The translations under genes were made by a program, and so were the position numbers. A stretch of DNA of 64,000 nucleotides from assembly GCA_035573715.1 (NCBI GenBank), contig DATLZZ010000015.1, positions 18,723 to 82,722 of the forward strand, in the 5' to 3' direction. Positions 51,658 to 62,711 of the stretch are shown piece after piece; position 1 is the stretch's first letter; every line of letters starts with the position of its first letter. The notes under the pieces are model-generated. The model was not told where the DNA came from and made no database searches. It saw only the letters and a list, made by a program, of their open reading frames with translations. Source of the stretch: JACPRL01 sp035573715. GTDB taxonomy: Bacteria > Acidobacteriota > Terriglobia > Acidiferrales > 2-02-FULL-67-57.

Positions 51658-51861
51658 CCTCTCCGCACAGTCCAGCGGTTCGTCTTGGCGTCGGACCTCA
51701 GGGACTAAAGCCCGATTCATGGGGAGGCTTTGCGGCACGGCTGAGGCCGTGCCCCGACGAAGGAGCGCCCCTTTTGACTGTCACGCTGAGCGGAGCGCAG
51801 GGTCTCAGCGCTCACATTCTTCGCCCCGATGAATCGGGCTCAGAATAGGCACAGGAAGGAG
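51658..51861. other. Intergenic region with repeat-like hairpins
   Basis: About 200 bases with no gene. It contains TGAGCGGAGCGCAGGGTCTCAGCGCTCA at about 51787-51814, which is the same type of element as that at 46355. The stop of DUF1015 and the stop of the next STAS gene converge here, so a terminator role is possible. Confidence 0.5.
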
Positions 51862-52209
51862 CTACAACTTGAAGCTGGCGAGCGCCGCCTGGTCGTCGTC
51901 GAAGACTTCAAACACCGTCAGCAAGCGGGTGACTTGCAGCGTCTCGCGGAATTTCTTGGTCAAGCTGCTCAGCTTGACCTCGCCGCCCTGCGAGCGCGCC
52001 GAGGTGTAGGCCGCCACCAGCGTGCCCACGCCGGTGCTGTCGATGAAGCTGATGCGCGCCAGGTTGAGCAGAATCTTCTTCTTGCCCTGCCCCAGCAGCC
52101 CTTTGATGGTCTCGCGCAGCGAACTGGACTCGTCGCCCAGGATGATTTTGCCGTTCAACTCCAGCAGCATGACGCCATCCACCTCGCGGGTTTTGATTTC
52201 GAGCGGCAC
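51862..52209 (-). CDS. STAS-domain anti-sigma factor antagonist
   Basis: This is a 115-residue single STAS domain protein. The phospho-acceptor motif is IDSTGVGTL (Ser58 or Thr59), the RsbV type. Like the STAS protein at 3278, it would be bound by an RsbW-type kinase. The gene overlaps none of its neighbours; the next gene on the same strand ends 23 bases upstream, so co-transcription with it is likely. Confidence 0.88.
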   Translation of the reverse strand: MPLEIKTREVDGVMLLELNGKIILGDESSSLRETIKGLLGQGKKKILLNLARISFIDSTGVGTLVAAYTSARSQGGEVKLSSLTKKFRETLQVTRLLTVFEVFDDDQAALASFKL

Positions 52210-52232
52210 AGGGACTCCTTTCTTTTCGCAGG

Positions 52233-52793
52233 TCAGCTTTCGCCGGGCAGACGCACTTTAGCCAGCTCGGCCTTCTCGCGCAACTCGTGGCGCATGATGT
52301 CGAGCGTAGCGCCGAAGACCAGATGGACTTCGGCGCGCACCAGCGCGTCCATCATTGGCTGCAGCTTCTCGCGGATGACTTCCGGCGTCAACTCATCGGC
52401 CATCGTCTGCAGGTTGACGCTGATACCGAGGTCGAGAAAGTCCGGCGCCTCGAACTCGTAGAAGTTGTCCACCATTGACGGGAAGACTCCGATCTTCCCC
52501 AGCGCGGTCAGGTACTGCTCGAAGGCCATGCGGTGCACCGGCAGGCCGTTCTTGCGGAAGATGTCGGCGGCGTGCAGCCAGCGCGCTTCAAGCTTGAGAA
52601 ACGCCGGCCAAGGAGCGCCGGCTTCGTCCTGGTGCGGCGGCTCGAAGCACCTCTCCAGCGCCTGCACCGTCACCGCCAGGTGCACCCGCGGCGTGCGGTA
52701 GATGTAGGCGTCGCTCTCCGGCGCGGTGGTGATGCGCCCGCGCGTGAACCCCAGCGCGAGAAGCGCCTGCCCCAGTTCGTCCACCGTCATCAT
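52233..52793 (-). CDS. Conserved hypothetical protein
   Basis: This 186-residue protein has no signal or membrane helix. Segments such as YIYRTPRVHLAVTVQALERCF and LGISVNLQTMADELTPEVIREKL are mixed alpha/beta, with 1 Cys. I do not recognise the family. The start is taken as the first of two adjacent ATGs at 52793. It lies 13 bases after the small zinc ribbon gene and 23 before the STAS gene, so the three look like one transcript. Confidence 0.6.
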   Translation of the reverse strand: MMTVDELGQALLALGFTRGRITTAPESDAYIYRTPRVHLAVTVQALERCFEPPHQDEAGAPWPAFLKLEARWLHAADIFRKNGLPVHRMAFEQYLTALGKIGVFPSMVDNFYEFEAPDFLDLGISVNLQTMADELTPEVIREKLQPMMDALVRAEVHLVFGATLDIMRHELREKAELAKVRLPGES

Positions 52794-52806
52794 GGATTCG
52801 CTGTCT

Positions 52807-52968
52807 CTAAAAGTCAGAACAGGAAAGATAGAAACCGCAACGCGCGCAGATGAGCTTGCAGCTCCGCTCGCGCAGCCGCGCGCTGCAACGCGGACAGGTG
52901 CGTTCCACATCCGCCACTGCCTCGCGTCCCCCCGTGGGTTCGGCCTCGCCTGGTTTTCCTGTCGCCAC
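52807..52968 (-). CDS. Small zinc-ribbon protein, 53 residues
   Basis: The gene starts at GTG 52968. The C-terminal half has two CxxC pairs, CPRC (residues 25-28) and CARC (41-44), plus Cys37 and Cys50, matching a zinc ribbon like those of small regulatory or rubredoxin-like proteins. The N-terminal half is Glu/Gly/Pro-rich. A promoter (TTGCGT-17-TATAAA) lies just upstream, again leaving almost no leader. Its translation is not proven, but the Cys spacing and the promoter argue for it. It precedes the hypothetical protein at 52793. Confidence 0.6.
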   Translation of the reverse strand: MATGKPGEAEPTGGREAVADVERTCPRCSARLRERSCKLICARCGFYLSCSDF

Positions 52969-52974
52969 GCCGGT

Positions 52975-53003
52975 TTTATAGCGGATTCACAGCCAAAACG
53001 CAA
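52975..53003 (-). promoter_or_regulatory. Promoter of the small zinc-ribbon gene
   Basis: Read on the minus strand: TTGCGT (52998-53003), 17-base spacer, TATAAA (52975-52980). The GTG start at 52968 is six bases beyond, so the mRNA would be leaderless or nearly so. Confidence 0.5.
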
Positions 53004-53017
53004 ACCAACGCAGCCGC

Positions 53018-53200
53018 CTACTTCCGACGAAAGTCTTCCAATGTGAAGCCGCCATCCTTAAGGATGAGAAGAAACAGGCCCTTCGGAATGTCGCCGCGAT
53101 GAACAGGAACGACAAGCATGGGGCGCTGCTGATGTTCAAGTATCGAATGCGAGCCCGTCTGACGCGATTGCTGATATCCCTGCCGAAGAAGAAAGCGCAC
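53018..53200 (-). CDS. hicA: HicA-like toxin, N-terminus shortened or frameshifted
   Basis: The 60-residue protein resembles HicA mRNA interferases. RFLLRQGY, GSHSILEH (with the conserved His), VVPVHRGDIPKGLF and LLILKDGGFTLEDF are intact. The GTG start at 53200 omits the usual N-terminal residues; these are encoded just upstream (PPAREL) in the same frame but without a start codon. The ATG at 53222, directly after the hicB stop, is one base out of frame, and a CG-dinucleotide run (CGCGCGCG at 53206-53213) lies between. Loss of CG there, or a sequencing error, would explain it. Confidence 0.7.
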   Translation of the reverse strand: MRFLLRQGYQQSRQTGSHSILEHQQRPMLVVPVHRGDIPKGLFLLILKDGGFTLEDFRRK

Positions 53201-53222
53201 GAGCTCGCGCGCGGGTGGGCAT

Positions 53223-53450
53223 CTAGTCGACAGCCAGGGTAACGGTCTCGGCGTACACGGTGCGCGGGGAAGGAACGGGCTTTCGTTTCTTGCGGCACTG
53301 TTCGATGTAGAGCCGCATGGCCTTGAGGATACTCTTTTTGGCCGCCTCCATCATCTTCCCCAAGCCGTACACTCCAGGGAAGTCCTCACTGTAGGCATAG
53401 TAGTGCGAGCCTTCGCGTTCGATGGTGATTGGGTATGTGTAAAGCGTCAT
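53223..53450 (-). CDS. hicB: HicB-like antitoxin
   Basis: This 75-residue protein has the HicB RNase-H-like fold start (YPITIEREGSHYYAYSEDFPGVYGLG), which is the family signature, and a basic C-terminus (KKRKPVPSP). It would bind and neutralise HicA and repress its own operon. It precedes hicA, whereas many systems have hicA first. The C-terminal DNA-binding part is short, so autoregulation is uncertain. Confidence 0.82.
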   Translation of the reverse strand: MTLYTYPITIEREGSHYYAYSEDFPGVYGLGKMMEAAKKSILKAMRLYIEQCRKKRKPVPSPRTVYAETVTLAVD

Positions 53451-53458
53451 CGCCGCCT

Positions 53459-53487
53459 ATGCTAGCGTACTATGAAGGCTTCTGCAA
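53459..53487 (-). promoter_or_regulatory. Promoter of hicBA
   Basis: Read on the minus strand: TTGCAG (53482-53487), 17-base spacer, TAGCAT (53459-53464), with AGGCGG then before the ATG at 53450. The -35 is close to consensus. Confidence 0.45.
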
Positions 53488-53551
53488 TCGCGGCAGCCCC
53501 CGTTCGTAGAGATAATGCTTATAATGAGGGTCTGGACTTCGAGGGAATCCC

Positions 53552-54763
53552 GTGCCCCAGCCAAGCGAGATGCTGAAGGACTTGCGCATCGACCGCAGCG
53601 CGCCGGCGCGCAGCAACGCCGGCTGGGTGTTGGTGGTCTTCGCCCTGGTGGCGCTGGCCGTTGCAGGCGGCTGGTGGTGGTTCGGCCAGGCGCAGGCGGC
53701 CACCGTGCGCACGGCGACGGTGCAGGAGAGCGCCGGCGGCGGGGCCGGGACTGTGCTCAACGCCACCGGCTACGTCACCGCGCGGCGCAAGGCGACACTC
53801 GCCGCCAAGATCACCGGCAAGCTCACTGAGGTCAACATCGAGGAAGGGATGCGCGTCAAGGAAGGCCACGTGGTTGCTCGCCTTGAAGATACTACCTCAC
53901 AAGCCGAGCTGGCCTGGAGCCAGGCGCGGCTGGAAGCGGCTCGCAAAGCGATGGCCGAAACCGAAGTGCGACTCGCCGAAGCCCGCCGCACGCTCGCGCG
54001 CACTCAGGGGCTCAAAGATCAGGGCATCAAGAGCCAGGCCGACCTCGACGCCGACCAGGCCGAGGTGGATTCGCTCGAAGCGCGGCTGAAGCTGCAAGGC
54101 GAAGAAGTAAAAGTGGCCGAAGGCGAAGTGGCGCTGCGCATCCGCCTTTGGGAAGACTCGATTGTGCGCGCGCCCTTCGGCGGCGTGGTCATCTCCAAGG
54201 ACGCGCAGGTGGGCGAAATGGTTTCGCCCATCTCCGCCGGCGGCGGCTTCACCCGCACCGGCATCTGCACGATTGTCGACATGAAGTCGCTGGAGATTGA
54301 GGTGGACGTCAACGAGGCCTACATCGCCCGCGTCCAGCCCGGGCAGAAAGTCGAGGCCATCCTCGACGCCTATCCCGACTGGCGCATCCCGGCGCACGTC
54401 ATCACCACCATCCCCAGTGCCGACCGGCAGAAGGCCACCGTCAAGGTGCGCATCGGGTTTGAGCAGCTCGACCCGCGCATCCTGCCCGATATGGGCGTCA
54501 AGGTCAGCTTCCTCGAAATGGCCGGCGACACGCAGGCCGCGTCGTCTCGGCGTCTGTTCATCCCGCGCACTGCTGTCCGCCGCGAGGGCGAGCAGACCAT
54601 CATCTACGTGGTGAAGCAGGATCGCCTGGAGCGCCGCGCCGTGCGCCTGGGCGCGCCCGAAGGCGATAACGTAGTCGTGCTCGCCGGATTGAACGCCGGC
54701 GAGCAGGTGGTCATCGAAGGCCCGAACAATCTTTCCGACGGCGCCCGCGTGGTGGTGCGCTGA
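53552..54763 (+). CDS. Membrane fusion protein, MacA/RND-adaptor type
   Basis: This 403-residue periplasmic adaptor has one N-terminal membrane helix (GWVLVVFALVALAVAGGWWWF). A biotinyl-lipoyl-like half (GYVTARRKATLAAKITGKLTEVNIEEGMRVKEG) comes next, then a helical hairpin (about residues 115-195) and beta domains (IRAPFGGVVISKDAQVGEMV; VEVDVNEAYIARVQPGQ). It links the ABC transporter encoded next to an outer-membrane channel. The start is GTG 53552; ATG 53570 is an alternative. Its stop is 20 bases before the ATPase gene. Confidence 0.87.
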   Translation: MPQPSEMLKDLRIDRSAPARSNAGWVLVVFALVALAVAGGWWWFGQAQAATVRTATVQESAGGGAGTVLNATGYVTARRKATLAAKITGKLTEVNIEEGMRVKEGHVVARLEDTTSQAELAWSQARLEAARKAMAETEVRLAEARRTLARTQGLKDQGIKSQADLDADQAEVDSLEARLKLQGEEVKVAEGEVALRIRLWEDSIVRAPFGGVVISKDAQVGEMVSPISAGGGFTRTGICTIVDMKSLEIEVDVNEAYIARVQPGQKVEAILDAYPDWRIPAHVITTIPSADRQKATVKVRIGFEQLDPRILPDMGVKVSFLEMAGDTQAASSRRLFIPRTAVRREGEQTIIYVVKQDRLERRAVRLGAPEGDNVVVLAGLNAGEQVVIEGPNNLSDGARVVVR

Positions 54764-54783
54764 CCGAACCTTCAGGAGGGCTC

Positions 54784-55479
54784 GTGAGCACGAACAATCT
54801 GCTGGTCAGTGTCAAGAATGTGCACAAGGTCTACCAGCGCGGCAACGAGCGTATCGACGTGCTCAGCGGGCTGAACCTCGAAATTCCCCGCGGCGACTTC
54901 CTGGCGCTGATGGGCCCGTCGGGCTCGGGCAAGTCCACCCTGCTCAACCTGCTGGCGGGCCTCGACCGCCCGTCGGAGGGCGTGGTCAGCGTCAACGGCG
55001 AGCGCATCGACCAAATGTCGGAGTCGCAACTGGCGCGCTGGCGCGCCGGCGCAGTTGGCTTCGTGTTTCAGTTCTATAACCTCCTGCCGGTGCTGACCGC
55101 GGAGCGCAACGTGGAGCTGCCGCTGCTGTTGGCGCCGCTTTCCTTGGCGCAGCGCAAAAAGCACGTGCAGACGGCGCTGGCGGTCGTGGGGTTGTCGGAC
55201 CGAGGCAAACACTATCCCGGCCAACTCTCCGGCGGGCAACAGCAGCGCGTGGCCATCGCCCGCGCCATCGCCGCCGACCCCACGCTGCTGCTCTGCGACG
55301 AGCCCACCGGCGACCTCGACCGCAAGTCGGAAGACGAAATCCTCGAGCTGCTCCAGGCGCTCAACCAGCAGCACGGCAAGACCATCGTCATGGTCACCCA
55401 CGACCCGCACGCCGCTCGCCGCGCCCGCCGCATTCTCTATCTCAACAAGGGCGTGCTGGGCACAGAGCCAGTCGAATGA
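54784..55479 (+). CDS. ABC transporter ATP-binding protein, MacB/LolD type
   Basis: This 231-residue ATPase has Walker A GPSGSGKST (about residues 42-50), the Q-loop in FVFQFYNLLPVLTAERNVELP, signature LSGGQQQRVAIARA and Walker B LLLCDEPTGDLD. The NLLP/TAxENVxLP pattern identifies the MacB/LolD group, which powers export of lipoproteins, macrolides or peptides. It is followed by two permease genes (a four-base overlap with the first), so the complex probably has two different permeases, as LolCDE does. Confidence 0.9.
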   Translation: MSTNNLLVSVKNVHKVYQRGNERIDVLSGLNLEIPRGDFLALMGPSGSGKSTLLNLLAGLDRPSEGVVSVNGERIDQMSESQLARWRAGAVGFVFQFYNLLPVLTAERNVELPLLLAPLSLAQRKKHVQTALAVVGLSDRGKHYPGQLSGGQQQRVAIARAIAADPTLLLCDEPTGDLDRKSEDEILELLQALNQQHGKTIVMVTHDPHAARRARRILYLNKGVLGTEPVE

Positions 55480-56630
55480 AGTTCCTGCCGCTGCTCTGGG
55501 GGAGCCTAAAGCGGAAGAGAATCCGCACCGGGTTCACCCTGCTCTCCATCCTCATCGCCTTCGTGCTCTACGGCTACCTCTCCGCCATCAACAAAGCCTT
55601 CGAGCTGGGCGTGGACGTCACGGGCGAAGACCGGCTGGTGCTGCGCCACAAAGTCAGCTTCAGCATCCCTCTGCCCGTCAGTTACGGGCCGCGCATCGCC
55701 CGCATCCCGGGTGTGGTGGACTACTGCCATGCCAACTGGTTCGGCGGCATCTACCAGGACCCGAAAAACTTCTTCGGACAATTCCCCGTGACGCCGGAAG
55801 CCTACCTGCGCATGTACCCGGAGTTCCTGCTCCCCGAAGCGCAGAAGCAGGCGTGGTTCGCCAACCGCACTGGCGCGGTGGCCGGGCGCAAGATCGCCGA
55901 CAAGTACGGCTGGAAGATCGGCGACCGCATCCCCATCCAGGCTACGGTGTGGCGCAAGAAGGACGGTTCGAGCACCTGGGAGTTCGAGCTGGTCGGCATC
56001 TACGACGGCGCCACGCCGGAGACCGACACGACGCAGTTCCTCTTTCACTACGACTACTTCGACGAAGCGCGCGCCTTCGGCAACGGCACCACCGACTGGT
56101 ACATCATCCGCATCGACGACCCGCCGCGCGCCGCGGAAATCGCCCAGCGCATCGACGCCGAGTTCGCCAACTCCTCCTTCGAGACCAAGACCTCGACGGA
56201 AAAAGCCTTCGTGCAGGGCTTTGCCGAGCAAATCGGCAACATCGGCGCCATCCTCGGAGGCATTCTGGCGGCGGTGTTCTTCACCATCCTGCTGGTGACC
56301 GGCAACACCATGATGCAATCGGTGCGCGAGCGGGTAGCGGAGTTGGCGGTGCTGAAGACAGTCGGGTTTTCGAACCGCGCCGTGCTGGCGCTGGTGCTGG
56401 CCGAATCGCTGACCCTGGCCGGACTGGGCGGCGGGCTGGGGCTGTTGATTGGATGGCTGGCCATCCTGCAAGGCGACCCGACGCAGGGCTTTCTGCCGGT
56501 GTTCTTCTTCCCGCCGGAGGACATCGCCATCGGCGTCGGCTACGTGGCGGCGCTGGGGTTGATCGCCGGTCTGCTGCCGGCCGTGCAGGCAATGAACTTG
56601 CGCGTGGTGGACGCGCTGCGGAGAGTGTAA
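55476..56630 (+). CDS. ABC transporter permease, FtsX/MacB type (first)
   Basis: This 384-residue permease has an N-terminal membrane helix (GFTLLSILIAFVLYGYLSAI), a periplasmic domain (about residues 45-255) and three C-terminal helices with the FtsX pattern (RERVAELAVLKTVGFSNRAVLAL). Its start overlaps the ATPase stop by four bases. Two bases separate it from the second permease. It would form half of the membrane pore in a LolCDE/MacAB-type mechanotransmission system. Confidence 0.87.
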   Translation: MKFLPLLWGSLKRKRIRTGFTLLSILIAFVLYGYLSAINKAFELGVDVTGEDRLVLRHKVSFSIPLPVSYGPRIARIPGVVDYCHANWFGGIYQDPKNFFGQFPVTPEAYLRMYPEFLLPEAQKQAWFANRTGAVAGRKIADKYGWKIGDRIPIQATVWRKKDGSSTWEFELVGIYDGATPETDTTQFLFHYDYFDEARAFGNGTTDWYIIRIDDPPRAAEIAQRIDAEFANSSFETKTSTEKAFVQGFAEQIGNIGAILGGILAAVFFTILLVTGNTMMQSVRERVAELAVLKTVGFSNRAVLALVLAESLTLAGLGGGLGLLIGWLAILQGDPTQGFLPVFFFPPEDIAIGVGYVAALGLIAGLLPAVQAMNLRVVDALRRV

Positions 56631-56632
56631 GG

Positions 56633-57823
56633 ATGCCGCGCTGGCTTGAACAGGTTTTGGTGGCAACCGAGCTCAACCTCCGCACCCTCCCCCAGCGCTG
56701 GATTCCCGCGCTGGTGGCGACGATCGGCGTGGCGGGCGTGGTTGGCGTGTTTGTCGCCGTGCTCTCCATCGGCGAAGGCTTTGCCGCGGTGATGGCCAGC
56801 ACCGGCTCACCCGACTCGGTCATCGTCACCCGCAGCGGCTCGAACGCCGAGATGATGAGCGTTCTCTCTCGGGATGAAGTCCGCGTCATCCAGGACGCGC
56901 CCGGGATTCAGCGCGGCTCGGACACACTGGTGTCTTCGGCCGAGGTTTTCATGATTGCCGACTTCCCGAAGCGCACCACCGGCACCGACGCCAACGTGCC
57001 CATCCGCGGCGTGAGCCCGGGAGGTTTTCTGGTGCGCAAGAACCTGCGGATGGTCCAGGGGCGCAAGTTTGAATTCGGGCTCAACGAGCTCATCGTCGGA
57101 GAAGCCGCGGTGCGGGAGTTCTCCGGGCTCGACCTCGGCACCTCGCTCAAGCTGGGCGAAGAGCAGTGGACGGTGGTGGGCGTCTTTTCCACCGGCGGCA
57201 CGGCGGCCGATTCCGAGATCTGGGGCGACGGCGAGTTGCTGGCCGCCGCTTTCCGCCGTTCCGGCGCGTTCCAGTCGGTCTACGCGCGGCTGGACTCACC
57301 CGAGAGGTTCGACCGGTTCAAGGACTGGCTGACTACCAACCCGGCGCTCAACGTCGACGTCAAGCGCGAAGCGGAATACTACGAGGAGCAGTCGCGGGTG
57401 CTGCGCGGCATCGTCACCGGCCTGGGCGGGCTGGTGGCCGGGCTGATGGGCATCGGCGCGGTGTTCGGCGCGCTCAACACGATGTATTCGGCGGTGAGCG
57501 CCCGTAGTCGGGAGATTGCCACGCTGCGGGCGCTGGGGTTCGGCGGCGCGCCGGTGGCGCTTTCGGTCTTGGTCGAATCGCTTCTGCTGGCGCTGGTGGG
57601 CGGCGCGCTGGGCGGCGTGCTGGCTTACGTCGGCTTCAACGGGTTCACGACTTCCACCATCAACTGGCAGACCTTCAGCCAGGTCGCGTTTGCTTTTGCG
57701 GTCACGCCCAAGCTGCTCGTGCAGGGCGTTCTCTATTCGCTGGGGATGGGACTCGTGGGCGGGCTCTTCCCGGCGATTCGCGCCGCGCGGCTGCCCGTGG
57801 CCGCCGCCCTCCGCGAACTGTAG
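56633..57823 (+). CDS. ABC transporter permease, FtsX/MacB type (second)
   Basis: This 396-residue permease has the same layout as its neighbour: one N-terminal helix, a large periplasmic domain, and three C-terminal helices (AVSARSREIATLRALGFGGAPVAL). The periplasmic part has SGSNAEMMSVLSRDEVRVI, typical of MacB-like permeases. A longer open frame runs through the previous gene in another phase and is rejected; the Met at 56633 is two bases after the previous stop. It is the last gene of the operon, which a plausible outer-membrane partner does not accompany. Confidence 0.86.
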   Translation: MPRWLEQVLVATELNLRTLPQRWIPALVATIGVAGVVGVFVAVLSIGEGFAAVMASTGSPDSVIVTRSGSNAEMMSVLSRDEVRVIQDAPGIQRGSDTLVSSAEVFMIADFPKRTTGTDANVPIRGVSPGGFLVRKNLRMVQGRKFEFGLNELIVGEAAVREFSGLDLGTSLKLGEEQWTVVGVFSTGGTAADSEIWGDGELLAAAFRRSGAFQSVYARLDSPERFDRFKDWLTTNPALNVDVKREAEYYEEQSRVLRGIVTGLGGLVAGLMGIGAVFGALNTMYSAVSARSREIATLRALGFGGAPVALSVLVESLLLALVGGALGGVLAYVGFNGFTTSTINWQTFSQVAFAFAVTPKLLVQGVLYSLGMGLVGGLFPAIRAARLPVAAALREL

Positions 57824-57858
57824 GAACAAGGCACACGAGTCAACGGGGAGTTTGAAAA

Positions 57859-58851
57859 ATGCTCGCCGTTCGGAAGGAACAATTCAGCGGCTGCCTGATC
57901 GGCCAATGCCTCGGTGATGCGCTCGGATTCCCCGTGGAAGGCGCTCCACCCGAGGTTTGTTCAGAGCACACGAGGGAGATGAAGTTCTTGCTCCATGACA
58001 GCTCGACTTTTGGGCAGTACACGGACGACTCTCAACTTGCGCGTGAGTGGATGCAAAGCTACGCTACCTTGAGATGCTTCGACCCAGCCGACTACGCAGA
58101 CAGGATCAATAAGATTTTCGCGGAGAATCGGATCGTCGGGCGCGGTATCGCAACGGATGAGGCCGCGAGGCGTTTGGCTGTCGGCATCCCCTGGGACCAG
58201 GCCGGCACCCCCGCTCCGTCCGCTGGAAACGGCACCGCCATGCGTGCGGCTCCGGTAGGCCTGCTGTTCGGACACGATCCTCGGGATATGATCCGGGCAG
58301 CGTGCGACCAGAGCCGAATCACGCATCAAGACAGGCGATGCTGGGCAGGAGCCGTGGCGATTGCGGGCGCGGTCGCCCTGGCAACAAGGCCAGGCGAAGT
58401 CCGGGTTGACAACTTTGTACCTCAGTTGAGCGAGTGGGTGGGAGCAGTGGACAACCGGTTCGCCCGGGAAATCTCCAACCTGGCGGAATGGGTCAAACTG
58501 CCAACGCTGGGGGCAGTGCCAATCATCGCGCGCAGCGGCGCGCCGGACTTCGTCGACGACTGGAAATGGATCTCGCCCTACGTCGTGCCCAGCGTGCTGT
58601 GGAGTCTCTACTCTTTTCTGAGGTCGCCTGAGGACTACTGGGAAACTGTGTATACCGCCATCGAGGTTGGGGGCGATGTGGATACGACTGCGGCCATGGC
58701 GGGCGCCATCAGCGGCGCCCACCTGGGACTGGAAAAGCTTCCTCTTGAGTTCGCGCGGCGCGTGACCGACCAGGGAACTTGGGGTTTCGACGAGCTCGTT
58801 GACCTTTCGCATCGTTGCCATGCGCTGTGGGTCCGACAAAGCGCCGCCTAG
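57859..58851 (+). CDS. ADP-ribosylglycohydrolase family protein
   Basis: This 330-residue enzyme is of the DraG/ARH family and removes ADP-ribose from proteins or small molecules. Metal-binding residues are Thr55-Asp56-Asp57 in YTDDSQLA, and a second pair lies in GGDVDTTAAMAGAI near residue 273. GCLIGQCLGDALGFPVEG opens the domain. The gene has lower GC than the preceding operon. No matching ADP-ribosyltransferase is seen in the window. Its stop precedes the rRNA-operon terminator by about 80 bases. Confidence 0.88.
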   Translation: MLAVRKEQFSGCLIGQCLGDALGFPVEGAPPEVCSEHTREMKFLLHDSSTFGQYTDDSQLAREWMQSYATLRCFDPADYADRINKIFAENRIVGRGIATDEAARRLAVGIPWDQAGTPAPSAGNGTAMRAAPVGLLFGHDPRDMIRAACDQSRITHQDRRCWAGAVAIAGAVALATRPGEVRVDNFVPQLSEWVGAVDNRFAREISNLAEWVKLPTLGAVPIIARSGAPDFVDDWKWISPYVVPSVLWSLYSFLRSPEDYWETVYTAIEVGGDVDTTAAMAGAISGAHLGLEKLPLEFARRVTDQGTWGFDELVDLSHRCHALWVRQSAA

Positions 58852-58933
58852 AATCACCAGAAAGAGCGCGGGATTTCGGCTCGCTGCGCTCGCCTCAGCT
58901 TTCAAGGGAAGGAGCCCGCGCCGAGTGAAAATC

Positions 58934-58962
58934 AAAAAGCCCACCGCAAGGGTGGGCTTTTT
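58934..58962. terminator. Bidirectional Rho-independent terminator (rRNA operon)
   Basis: A 12-base stem AAAAAGCCCACC / GGTGGGCTTTTT surrounds loop GCAAG. On the minus strand it is followed by TTTTT, ending the rRNA operon; in the plus direction it also follows the ADP-ribosylglycohydrolase gene. Confidence 0.88.
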
Positions 58963-58969
58963 GATTGTT

Positions 58970-59088
58970 AACCCGGCAACGACCTACTTTCCCAGGCGGC
59001 GAACCGCCCAGTAGCATCGGCCCTGCGGGGCTTAACGGCCGTGTTCGGGATGGGAACGGGTGTGGCCCCCGCGGTATGGTCACCGGGA
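58970..59088 (-). rRNA. rrf: 5S rRNA
   Basis: The complement begins TCCCGGTGACCATACCGCGG and ends near CGTTGCCGGGTT; the length is about 119 bases, with the conserved CGAAC and CCGATG segments. It lies downstream of the 23S gene in the operon. Confidence 0.9.
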
Positions 59089-59095
59089 AGATCTG

Positions 59096-59123
59096 GAAGC
59101 TGGAAGCTTGAGGCTAGAAGCTG
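59096..59123. repeat. AGCTGGAAGC-type short repeat
   Basis: Imperfect repeats of AGCTGGAAGC/GGCTAGAAGC lie between 5S and 23S; they are related to the run at 44898. Confidence 0.55.
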
Positions 59124-59209
59124 GAAAACCTCAAGACCAACCTCACGAACTTGACTGAAACGGGCAACGCGGCGGAAAACTCGCGCGGTCAACGCGCGGA
59201 CTGAGTAAG

Positions 59210-62222
<3,013 letters not shown>

Positions 62223-62414
62223 TGCTTGCGACCATCCACCCGGCAGGACGCTGGGTGGACAGACGCAACACGCAGGTGAGCTACCATGCGCTTGCTCTCT
62301 TAGAATTACCGTTTCGATTGTCAAAGACCGGCACGAGCCTGAGCAGCCCGCGAATCGCTGCAGTGCGATCCCCGACCACGCCCTCCGGCGCGATCGGGCA
62401 TCGCAGTGCGACCA

Positions 62415-62487
62415 TGGAGCTGATGGGGATCGAACCCACGACCTCCGGCTTGCAAAGCCGGCGCTCTCCCAGTTGAGCTACAGCCCC
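62415..62487 (-). tRNA. tRNA-Ala (anticodon TGC)
   Basis: The complement starts GGGGCTGTAGCTCAACTGGG and ends CAGCTCCA, 73 bases. The acceptor G3-U70 wobble pair, the Ala identity element, is present, and the anticodon loop reads TTTGCAA. CCA is not encoded. Confidence 0.95.
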
Positions 62488-62513
62488 GCGTTCCGCCCGG
62501 CCGGTGGGGATGA

Positions 62514-62587
62514 TGGGCCCAGGTAGAGTCGAACTACCGACCTTACCCTTATCAGGGGTACGCTCTAGCCAGCTGAGCTATGGGCCC
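62514..62587 (-). tRNA. tRNA-Ile (anticodon GAT)
   Basis: The complement starts GGGCCCATAGCTCAGCTGGC, with CTGATAA in the anticodon loop, 74 bases, ending in a GGGCCC acceptor strand. CCA is not encoded. The order Ile then Ala between 16S and 23S is standard. Confidence 0.95.
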
Positions 62588-62684
62588 GCGTCCGCCAGCG
62601 GCGCGCCGGCAGGGAGCTCGACTCCCCAGCTTCCCGGTCTCTCAAAACCAGATAGTAGCACCAGCGTGAATTGACCTAGGATTG

Positions 62685-62708
62685 GAGACGGCACCGAGAT
62701 GCCGTCTC
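62685..62708. other. Perfect inverted repeat in the rRNA spacer
   Basis: GAGACGGCA (62685-62693), loop CCGAGA, TGCCGTCTC (62700-62708). It lies next to the 3' end of 16S rRNA and is probably a processing stem. Confidence 0.5.
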
Positions 62709-62711
62709 GCA

